This document shows, one piece after another, positions 1 through 5,074 of a DNA stretch of 5,074 bases. This DNA is from a bacterium (lineage in GTDB: Bacteria > Patescibacteriota > Saccharimonadia > Saccharimonadales > Saccharimonadaceae): contig JAKQOF010000106.1 in assembly GCA_029565375.1 (NCBI GenBank), positions 1-5,074 of the forward strand, in the 5' to 3' direction. A program made the position numbers and the translations under genes. How positions within the stretch are numbered: the stretch's first letter is position 1; every line of letters starts with the position of its first letter. The notes below the pieces were generated by a model. It saw nothing but the letters and a program-made list of their open reading frames with translations. It had not been told where the DNA came from and ran no database searches.

Positions 1-1094
1 AATATGACGAGTGGAATAAGCCCCGCAAGACGTGCGTACGGGTTACGCGGGAACAACCGATACCAATAATTGAATAGGCTTGTGAGGCCTGTCGCAAGCA
101 GTAGGACAAGTGGCAGGAATGTCACGCTCGTAAAGTTGGGATTGATGATAATCACTGGCAGCAAACAGATAAGCCAAATAATAACCAGGTAACTTTGCGT
201 ACTATCACGCGTTTTGATAAGGCGGTATACACCGAAAGCAATGAGAAGCAGCGACCCTAGGCCAAACACTGGTGTCATTAATCCTGTCGTACTACCAGTA
301 GCAAATCCCAGATACTGTTGGTACAGTTGCGCCAGATTTGCACCAAGATCTGGTATGCTTGTCGGAATACCCAGTATCTCAAGTGCAAGCTCGGGTGTTC
401 GGATGATACCGATAATCAAGGGTACTGTGATCAGGAGTCCAACAGCAAACGCTGCCGCTAAACGAGAACGCGACAGTTGGCGAATGATAAAACGAAGGTG
501 TGGATGCAAGATGGCGGCGACGCCAAGCGCGATAATCGCATAGATACTCAGTGGTGTGTACAGACTTAATGCCGCCACAATAAAGAAAAGTACTTTCCAC
601 AGTAGGGCTGGCTTTGCCTTTTTTGCAATCAGGGTACCGAGCAATAACAGCCATACCGACCACAATACATAGAGGATTCCTGGAGTACCGTTCTGTGCAA
701 TAAACAAGAACTGGCCGGTAGATATGGCAATAATTGATGCTAGTACCGCTACGTTTGGTGTAAACCAGCGACGCAGCAGCAGAATAAGTCCAACAGCAGA
801 GAGAAACCCGAGTATCAGCGACGGTAACTTTATCGAAAAGTCACTCACACCAAACAGGTTAATGCTGGCTTGTTGCAACAGATGGTACGGTGCATTCGTA
901 ACGGCAAGGCTTTGAATGTCCGTCGGGACAATCGACGCGCTTTTAACGACGGCATCCATCTCTTGTCCTGAAATACCCCCAGGTGTATATAGACCGGCAA
1001 AGACGAGCAGTCCGATTAAAAGGAGGCTAATAAGACCATAGCCTATCCAGTAACGAAATCGGTAGATATAAAACGACGTGAAATCAATACCCAT
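1..1094 (-). CDS. Polytopic membrane protein, GT-C (PMT/ArnT-like) glycosyltransferase-like, 3' end missing
   Basis: The reverse strand is open from an ATG at 1094 to the left edge: 364 complete codons without a stop, so the C-terminus lies outside the window. The protein opens with a short basic segment (YRFRYW) and then about ten hydrophobic helices, roughly at residues 15-36, 86-108, 114-134, 140-157, 164-180, 182-197, 212-231, 271-290, 302-317 and 325-341. After helix 1 comes an external loop with acidic residues (QEMD, 44-47). Next is NAPYHLLQ (67-74), then LFGVSDFSIKLPS (80-92), then a basic turn RRWF (108-111). This order matches the start of GT-C enzymes, which move sugars from polyprenyl-phosphate carriers at the outer membrane face: an acidic first loop, a PPxYY-like segment, then LFG-S-RLPS. 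The typical DE pair and PP are not exact, so activity and substrate are inferred only. The ATG is chosen because an extended -10 sits just upstream. No ribosome-binding site is visible. A non-enzymatic membrane protein remains possible. Confidence 0.8.
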   Translation of the reverse strand, partial: MGIDFTSFYIYRFRYWIGYGLISLLLIGLLVFAGLYTPGGISGQEMDAVVKSASIVPTDIQSLAVTNAPYHLLQQASINLFGVSDFSIKLPSLILGFLSAVGLILLLRRWFTPNVAVLASIIAISTGQFLFIAQNGTPGILYVLWSVWLLLLGTLIAKKAKPALLWKVLFFIVAALSLYTPLSIYAIIALGVAAILHPHLRFIIRQLSRSRLAAAFAVGLLITVPLIIGIIRTPELALEILGIPTSIPDLGANLAQLYQQYLGFATGSTTGLMTPVFGLGSLLLIAFGVYRLIKTRDSTQSYLVIIWLICLLPVIIINPNFTSVTFLPLVLLLATGLTSLFNYWYRLFPRNPYARLAGLIPLVI

Positions 1095-1106
1095 ATAGTG
1101 TTTTCA

Positions 1107-1115
1107 ATTATACCA
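1107..1115 (-). promoter_or_regulatory. Extended -10 promoter for the membrane protein gene
   Basis: On the minus strand this reads TGG-TATAAT, a perfect -10 hexamer (1107-1112) preceded by the TGn extension. No good -35 lies 16-18 bp upstream (best about 3 of 6 matches), which is common for extended -10 promoters. Transcription should start near 1100, about 6 nt before the ATG at 1094. The mRNA would be almost leaderless and has no room for a Shine-Dalgarno site. This is inferred from spacing only. Confidence 0.6.
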
Positions 1116-1116
1116 T

Positions 1117-1134
1117 GTGAGCGGGAGAGCTCAC
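1117..1134. promoter_or_regulatory. Dyad between divergent promoters, candidate operator
   Basis: A perfect inverted repeat, GTGAGC (1117-1122) and GCTCAC (1129-1134), is separated by six bases. It lies where the -35 of the minus-strand promoter would be and ends 3 bp before the -35 of the plus-strand promoter. A bound protein could therefore affect both genes. Short dyads of this size also arise by chance, and no regulator gene is in the window, so the operator role is a guess from position. Confidence 0.3.
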
Positions 1135-1137
1135 TAG

Positions 1138-1166
1138 TTGACAAATTATCACAAATCTGCTATAAT
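1138..1166 (+). promoter_or_regulatory. Full-consensus sigma70 promoter of the lipoprotein gene
   Basis: TTGACA at 1138-1143 is followed by exactly 17 bp, then TATAAT at 1161-1166, with TG at 1158-1159 forming an extended -10. Every element matches the housekeeping-sigma consensus. The usual start point, about 7 nt past the -10, falls at 1172-1174, on the ATG at 1173. The transcript is therefore predicted to be leaderless, consistent with the absence of any purine-rich ribosome-binding site before the ATG. Strong transcription is expected unless it is repressed, for instance through the adjacent dyad. Confidence 0.88.
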
Positions 1167-1172
1167 CATAAC

Positions 1173-2519
1173 ATGGTAAAGAAATCCGTCGAGATTACCC
1201 CAACTGTTACTAGTGAGCATATTACTACGCCTGGTCGTAAAAAGCCTCATATACGTCGTGCTGCAGCTATCATCGCTATCGCTGCGGCGTCATCGACGCT
1301 TGCTGCTTGTGCACCTTCCGAGAATCCGATATATGCAACGTACGCTCTAGAAGAGATACCGCCGATTGAGGATATATATTGGTATAGCGAAGACAGTAGT
1401 GCGGGAATGACTCAGATATTTAGCAACGAAGTCGCAACTGCGCTTCCCTCACCTGCGTCCGAGTCTGGATACACGATCTTCTATAATGACTCCGAGGTAT
1501 GGATTCCCGAGGAATACAAGCACGCATTCGAAGTAACGCTTGAAGAGCCTATTGTTCAGTACGCTGCTGAATCGGGTGCGGTTGATGAGTTTACGATAAC
1601 GACAAGTAAGTACGACAATGGTTATTTCAGGCCTGATGATGAGAGCGTAGGGCTTACGGTAAGTAATGGACAGGGCGATGTGCGCTTGTACGACACGACG
1701 CTTGGTTTCGTTTCAACCGGTATCCATGAAGCTACGCATGGGCTAGCTAACAGCTGGTATCGCGTGGCGCAGGGCGAAGCTACTGGTAATCACTTTGGCG
1801 ATAAGTTAGACGCGGTCTATGAGGCATGTGACGTTGTGCGCGACGAAGTCTTTCATGATTTCGTAGAGCAGAATCGAACAGTGCTCGCGGACGCGTTCCA
1901 AAAAACAGCCGATGGATTTTCGCAGGCACTTGAGACAAATATGACCAACGATGGCCGATTGCTGATAAGTGAGCAACGAACCAAGCTACCTGGCTATATT
2001 TCAGCTCTTCAAGAAACCGCAGATGCAATAAGGGCTGACGATCCACGGATCTATGACAGACTGAATCGTGCGGACGATGGCTGTGGGTTTGTCGATGTAT
2101 TTGAGATCCCGTACAGCTTTACTGATAGCATGGGCGCCTACTACGAATACCCTGAAGCAAACCCAATCTGGCAAACGCTTCCTGCTCAAACGAAAGCTGC
2201 AGACGAAGCCTACGCCTGTATAAAGGATGGTAACGCTGTGGCTGACCTGGTCGGCGTAGAGTCATCACCTGGAGGTCACGCCTATGACAACCCTACAGAG
2301 ACAATCGCCTCGATGGTTGCATCGGCTGTGGTCAATCCAACGTATGTTATGGAGTGTATGCAGGACCTTCAAAAGGCACACCCTGAGCGTGCTGAAGATT
2401 TATGGAAGCTCATGAATGCTGTCTGGAATATCACACTTGTAGATTATCCTGAGCTACGTACGCTCGTGACTACCAGCCCGTCAAGTAAGCAGCTTATCGA
2501 ACAAGTCGAATCTCGCTAA
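1173..2519 (+). CDS. Lipoprotein with HEXXH motif, putative zinc metallopeptidase
   Basis: The product has 448 residues. The frame is also open from an ATG at 1098, but that start would place the promoter inside the gene, so the ATG at 1173 is preferred. A basic n-region (RKKPHIRR, 22-29) leads into an alanine-rich hydrophobic stretch and the lipobox LAAC (43-46), so the mature protein should be lipid-anchored at Cys46 on the outer face of the membrane. HEATHG (185-190) is a classic HEXXH motif, with His185 and His189 as zinc ligands and Glu186 as catalytic base. A third ligand is not certain; Glu376 in NPTETIASMVA (373-383) resembles the glutamate helix of gluzincins, but lies 187 residues downstream. 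Cys219, 304, 349 and 395 could form two disulfides. The segment at about 210-300 looks largely helical. I recognise no named family, and the substrate is unknown. The gene ends one base from the dnaB stop codon, with no terminator between. The n-region is unusually long (about 29 residues). The lipoprotein call is firmer than the protease call. Confidence 0.85.
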   Translation: MVKKSVEITPTVTSEHITTPGRKKPHIRRAAAIIAIAAASSTLAACAPSENPIYATYALEEIPPIEDIYWYSEDSSAGMTQIFSNEVATALPSPASESGYTIFYNDSEVWIPEEYKHAFEVTLEEPIVQYAAESGAVDEFTITTSKYDNGYFRPDDESVGLTVSNGQGDVRLYDTTLGFVSTGIHEATHGLANSWYRVAQGEATGNHFGDKLDAVYEACDVVRDEVFHDFVEQNRTVLADAFQKTADGFSQALETNMTNDGRLLISEQRTKLPGYISALQETADAIRADDPRIYDRLNRADDGCGFVDVFEIPYSFTDSMGAYYEYPEANPIWQTLPAQTKAADEAYACIKDGNAVADLVGVESSPGGHAYDNPTETIASMVASAVVNPTYVMECMQDLQKAHPERAEDLWKLMNAVWNITLVDYPELRTLVTTSPSSKQLIEQVESR

Positions 2520-2520
2520 C

Positions 2521-3867
2521 CTACTCGTGTTTGCGGTCAAGTGACATAAAGCGCAGACGCTCTGGGTGGAAGTAGAGTTCGATTTTGCCAGTCGGTCCGT
2601 TACGGTGTTTGGCGATGATGAGGTCGGTAATGTTTTCGCGCTCGGTCTCTGGGTTGTAGTACGCTTCGCGGTAGATAAACATAACGATGTCGGCGTCCTG
2701 CTCGATTGATCCAGATTCACGGAGGTCTGCCAGTTGAGGAATTTGCGGGCTACGTGATTCGACAGAACGAGATAACTGACTCAGTGCGATCACGGGGACG
2801 TTTAATTCCCTTGCAATCAGCTTCAAGCCACGGCTAATCTCGCTCACCTCTTGCACACGGTTGCCATCACTTCGGCCGCTACCTTGCATCAGCTGCAAGT
2901 AGTCAACGATAATCAGCCCTAGTGGCTGTTCGTGCATCGCGCGACGTGCCTTTGTACGAATCTCGAGTACGGTCATACCAGGCGTATCGTCAATAAAGAT
3001 CGGTGCTTCTGCCATCTCGCCCATGGCTTCAGACAGCTTTGAAAAGTCATCATCAGACAAATTACCCGTTCGAATGTTCCATGCATCAACACCTGACGCG
3101 TCGGCCAACATACGGTCAACCAGTTGTTCTTTGCTCATCTCAAGGCTAAAGAACAGCACGGGTTGTTTGGCAATCGTCGCCACATTATAGGCAAGGTTGG
3201 TGACGAGCGTTGTTTTACCCATTGCAGGTCGTGCGGCCAAGATGATAAGGTCGCTTCGCTGCAGACCGGCCGTCATGTTATCCAGGTCACGATAGCCCGT
3301 GCGTACACCACGCAGAGTGCCTTTATTACGGTGTAGCTCTTCCATACGGTCAAAGCTTTCCGTCAAGATACTCTCGATGCTCACGAGGTCTTGCTTGAGT
3401 GATTGGTCGCTCACGCTAAACAATTCTGCTTCTGCCTTTTCTAACAATTCTTGAGTCGTTGTATCTTCGTTATAGCCCAGTTCAGATATCTCCGTACTGG
3501 CTTTAATAAGGCGACGTCGCACGGCTTTTTGGGCCACCAGTTCAGCATACGCTTCGGCATGCGCAGCCGTTGGGACATAGTTAGTGAGCTCGGTCAGATA
3601 GGCCGATCCACCAATGCTTTCAACTTCATTTTTCCGCTTTAATTCGTCGGTCAGTGTCAACAGGTCGACGGGTTTGTGCTTTTCATACAGGCGCATCATA
3701 CCCGAGAAAATAATTCCGTGCCGCTTCTCGTAAAAGTCTTTCGCGGTCACATGTTCGGATATATCTGCCAGCGTTTCTTCATCAATCAAAACAGCGCCCA
3801 GCAAACTCTTCTCGGCGTCTAGGTTTTGTGGTGGTATCTTTCCCGCAGGAACTTCTTTAGCTGACAT
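2521..3867 (-). CDS. dnaB: Replicative DNA helicase DnaB
   Basis: The 448-residue product has the usual length and full domain order of DnaB, the hexameric ATP-driven helicase that opens the replication fork and recruits primase. It starts with the family-typical IPPQNLDAEKSLLGAVLID (11-29) of the helical N-terminal domain (to about 115). A helical linker (about 155-185) follows, then the RecA-like motor. Motor motifs are Walker A ARPAMGKTT (212-220), SLEMS with catalytic Glu243, Walker B IIVDYLQLM (319-327), ALSQLSR (361-367), DLRESGSIEQDAD (381-393) and KHRNGPTG (420-427), where Arg422 fits the arginine finger. No intein or insertion is present. The ATG at 3867 overlaps the end of dnaX by 11 bp, so the two are probably co-transcribed and translationally coupled. 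The stop is TAG. All key residues are present, and the identification is secure. Confidence 0.98.
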   Translation of the reverse strand: MSAKEVPAGKIPPQNLDAEKSLLGAVLIDEETLADISEHVTAKDFYEKRHGIIFSGMMRLYEKHKPVDLLTLTDELKRKNEVESIGGSAYLTELTNYVPTAAHAEAYAELVAQKAVRRRLIKASTEISELGYNEDTTTQELLEKAEAELFSVSDQSLKQDLVSIESILTESFDRMEELHRNKGTLRGVRTGYRDLDNMTAGLQRSDLIILAARPAMGKTTLVTNLAYNVATIAKQPVLFFSLEMSKEQLVDRMLADASGVDAWNIRTGNLSDDDFSKLSEAMGEMAEAPIFIDDTPGMTVLEIRTKARRAMHEQPLGLIIVDYLQLMQGSGRSDGNRVQEVSEISRGLKLIARELNVPVIALSQLSRSVESRSPQIPQLADLRESGSIEQDADIVMFIYREAYYNPETERENITDLIIAKHRNGPTGKIELYFHPERLRFMSLDRKHE

Positions 3868-5059
3868 TATCCTCTACAGCGACCTCTTCTCCTCCACCCA
3901 TAATAGCAGCTACAGACGCTGCTTGGCTATCTTGTAACGGTGGCGCTGTGGGTATTGTGTGGATAGTAAGTCCATAAATACCAACTTCCTGCAAACTTTT
4001 ATGGAGAAGCGCACTGTATTTTATGTCATCGAGTTTTTTCTTATAAAACTTGTTACCGGTGTAGAGTGTCAGTTTGTCACCGTCCAGCTCGTAGTGGCAT
4101 TTTGATAAAACGCTATAGACGGCAACATAGTTTTGACGGGTGTTTTCGACAAGTGCCGCCCAGTCAAATGCCTTCTTGTCAGTTTGTTTGCTACTTGCCG
4201 AACTACTATTCATAATCCTGCTTCGCTCCGGGTCTGAATCGAGCCCCGGCGTCGGTTCAGACTCGGGTTCCAGGGGATCATTCGTAGCAGTTTCGTCAGC
4301 CGCTTTAGCATTCTTTGGCGTGATTGATGGGTCTTTCGGCTTTGCTTGGGTGGCTTTTCTCTCCAGCTCGGCAATCGTCGCGGTTACTTCTAGTACAGGT
4401 GATGCCAATGCAACGGTTTTGGCGACATGTTTTGGTGTAGCCGCTGTTCCCAGAACGCTCAAGAGTTTAAGCTCTGGCTGCGCGCTTTTGGCAACGTCAA
4501 GCAAGCTATCAAGCAGTGGCAACAAGTGCGGTTTCTCGACGATCAGTTCTCGCACACGACTGGTTAACTGTTGCGAAAGGACAACTCCATTAATACCTTG
4601 TTCTGTTGCTTGGTCAAGCAGCGATACAAGTGACGGAACGTCGTGGTCTTCAACTGCGCTCAGCAACTGGTCGATGAGTGCTTTTGGCGCTAAACCAAGT
4701 GAGGCTTCAATCAGTGTCGTCGTAATAGGGTCTTTGTCGTCGGTCAGGCTGGTCAATTGGTCAAGCAAACTAATGCTATCGCGAAAGCTGCCATCGCCAC
4801 GTTCAGCAATCAGCCTCAGAGCGTCGTCATCAATCTTTATTTTTTCGGCATCTGCAATAAAGCGCAGATGCTTGACCGCATCTGGCACAGTAATCGCACG
4901 GAAAGAAAAGCGCTGCGTACGGCTGATGATGGTGGCCGGTAGTTTATCGACATCAGTTGTCGCCAAAATAAAGACAACGTGCTCTGGCGGTTCTTCAAGT
5001 GTCTTTAGCAGGGCGTTAAAGGCTGGTTTTGACAACATATGGACTTCATCGATGATATA
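3857..5059 (-). CDS. dnaX: DNA polymerase III subunit gamma/tau (DnaX), N-terminus missing
   Basis: DnaX is the AAA+ ATPase of the clamp loader, which loads the sliding clamp and, as tau, can tether polymerase and helicase. Counting from the ATG at 5038, the visible part holds LSKPAFNALLKTLEEPP (2-18), the sensor-1 strand ILATTD (24-29), the arginine-finger motif SRT (39-41, a known variant of SRC) and the sensor-2 motif GDGSFRDSISLLDQL (81-95). The clamp-loader collar follows (about 110-215), then a charged linker rich in Pro and Ser (about 225-288) and a C-terminal domain (about 291-362). The ATG at 5038 is not the real start: the seven codons before it encode YIIDEVH, the conserved Walker B region. 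Walker A and the zinc module, roughly 110-120 residues in the family, are outside the window. A TAA in frame at 5072-5074 lies inside a suspected fold-back artefact, so I annotate a partial gene, not a truncated one. The stop overlaps dnaB. Confidence 0.95.
   Translation of the reverse strand, partial: YIIDEVHMLSKPAFNALLKTLEEPPEHVVFILATTDVDKLPATIISRTQRFSFRAITVPDAVKHLRFIADAEKIKIDDDALRLIAERGDGSFRDSISLLDQLTSLTDDKDPITTTLIEASLGLAPKALIDQLLSAVEDHDVPSLVSLLDQATEQGINGVVLSQQLTSRVRELIVEKPHLLPLLDSLLDVAKSAQPELKLLSVLGTAATPKHVAKTVALASPVLEVTATIAELERKATQAKPKDPSITPKNAKAADETATNDPLEPESEPTPGLDSDPERSRIMNSSSASSKQTDKKAFDWAALVENTRQNYVAVYSVLSKCHYELDGDKLTLYTGNKFYKKKLDDIKYSALLHKSLQEVGIYGLTIHTIPTAPPLQDSQAASVAAIMGGGEEVAVEDNVS
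3871..3875 (-). promoter_or_regulatory. Weak, closely spaced ribosome-binding site of dnaB
   Basis: AGAGG on the minus strand ends only 3 nt before the dnaB ATG, closer than the usual 5-9 nt. A better purine run (GGAGGAGAAGAGG) ends about 15 nt before the ATG. Both lie inside the last dnaX codons. The poor spacing together with the 11-bp gene overlap suggests that dnaB translation depends on ribosomes finishing dnaX. Confidence 0.4.
4228..4266. repeat. Imperfect hairpin within the dnaX linker
   Basis: The arms at 4228-4241 and 4253-4266 are reverse complements at 12 of 14 positions, around an 11-nt GC-rich loop. In dnaX mRNA this would form a strong stem-loop. It encodes part of the disordered linker (about residues 258-271, ending DSDP). 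A nearby GC-rich segment encodes DPERSR, similar to peptides encoded by dispersed palindromic repeats in some bacteria. It could be such an element tolerated in a flexible region, or simply chance. Confidence 0.5.
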
Positions 5060-5074
5060 GAAAACCAGCCTTTA
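5017..5074. repeat. Perfect 14-bp inverted repeat ending at the window edge (probable fold-back artefact)
   Basis: TAAAGGCTGGTTTT at 5017-5030 is the exact reverse complement of AAAACCAGCCTTTA at 5061-5074, with a 30-nt interval. The left copy encodes conserved dnaX residues (KPAFN). The right copy falls where dnaX should continue toward Walker A and instead gives an in-frame TAA. A repeat that stops precisely at the last base and breaks an essential gene fits a chimeric read end or assembly fold-back better than real genome sequence. Confidence 0.75.

Noticed and set aside
379..663. Minus-strand frame of 94 codons within the left gene
   Set aside because: It overlaps, in another frame on the same strand, the 364-codon membrane-protein frame, and shows no membrane or domain pattern of its own.
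1116..1135. CRP-like or lac-operator-like site (TGTGAGCGG...)
   Set aside because: The TGTGA and TCACT halves are 10 bases apart, not the 6 of a CRP site, and no LacI- or CRP-type gene is in view; only a generic dyad can be supported.
1098..1172. Upstream in-frame ATG at 1098 as the lipoprotein start
   Set aside because: It would add 25 residues in front of the signal peptide, and the full-consensus promoter (1138-1166) would lie inside the coding region.
1236..1311. Twin-arginine signal in the lipoprotein (IRRAAA)
   Set aside because: It lacks the SRRxFLK context; the basic n-region, Ala-rich core and LAAC lipobox fit Sec export of a lipoprotein better.
2549..2562. Small hairpin AGCG-N4-CGCT near the dnaB 3' end as a terminator
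   Set aside because: It is only a 4-bp stem inside dnaB codons, with no T-run on either strand.
5036..5038. ATG at 5038 as the true dnaX start
   Set aside because: The codons directly upstream encode the conserved YIIDEVH; starting here would remove Walker A and Walker B from an essential ATPase.
4140..5060. Long plus-strand frame of 306 codons opposite dnaX
   Set aside because: Its translation is Ser/Ala-rich low-complexity sequence with no motif, and it is antisense to well-conserved DnaX codons, so it is a shadow frame.

Overview
The window reads like a slice of a compact bacterial chromosome, most likely from the Patescibacteria/CPR radiation. Saccharibacteria (TM7) is my best guess, based on protein flavour and compactness, not on any diagnostic marker. 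Base composition is moderate (roughly 45-50% GC by eye). The code looks standard: genes end in TAA or TAG, Trp is TGG, and no internal TGA is needed. Nothing points to a phage, plasmid, insertion sequence, CRISPR array, tRNA or rRNA.

Layout, left to right: (1) 1-1094, minus strand: the N-terminal 364 residues of a polytopic membrane protein resembling GT-C glycosyltransferases, running off the left edge. It is missed by a simple ORF search because no stop codon lies inside the window. (2) 1095-1172: a 78-bp divergent regulatory region. The plus-strand promoter matches the sigma70 consensus at every element (TTGACA, 17-bp spacer, extended TGC-TATAAT) and should start transcription at or within 1-2 nt of the downstream ATG, giving a leaderless mRNA. 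The minus-strand promoter has an extended -10 and also predicts a leader of only about 6 nt. A perfect 6-6-6 dyad lies between the two. (3) 1173-2519, plus strand: a lipoprotein of 448 residues with a lipobox and an HEATH zinc-protease motif, of no family I recognise. (4) 2521-3867, minus: dnaB, the replicative helicase, intact. (5) 3857 to the right edge, minus: dnaX, the clamp-loader gamma/tau subunit, lacking its N-terminal part, and overlapping dnaB by 11 bp.

Reading the layout together: dnaX and dnaB form a translationally coupled replication operon. It converges on the lipoprotein gene with one base between the stop codons and no visible terminator. The lipoprotein and the membrane protein are a divergent pair that could share regulation and may both act at the cell envelope.

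The oddest signal is at the right end. The last 14 bases are the exact reverse complement of dnaX bases 5017-5030, and they place a TAA in frame just upstream of the conserved IIDEVH motif. I read this as a fold-back chimera or assembly-end artefact, not as a real truncation of dnaX. I found no convincing new multi-gene system. The best biological leads are the unassigned lipoprotein metalloprotease and its leaderless, perfect-consensus promoter.
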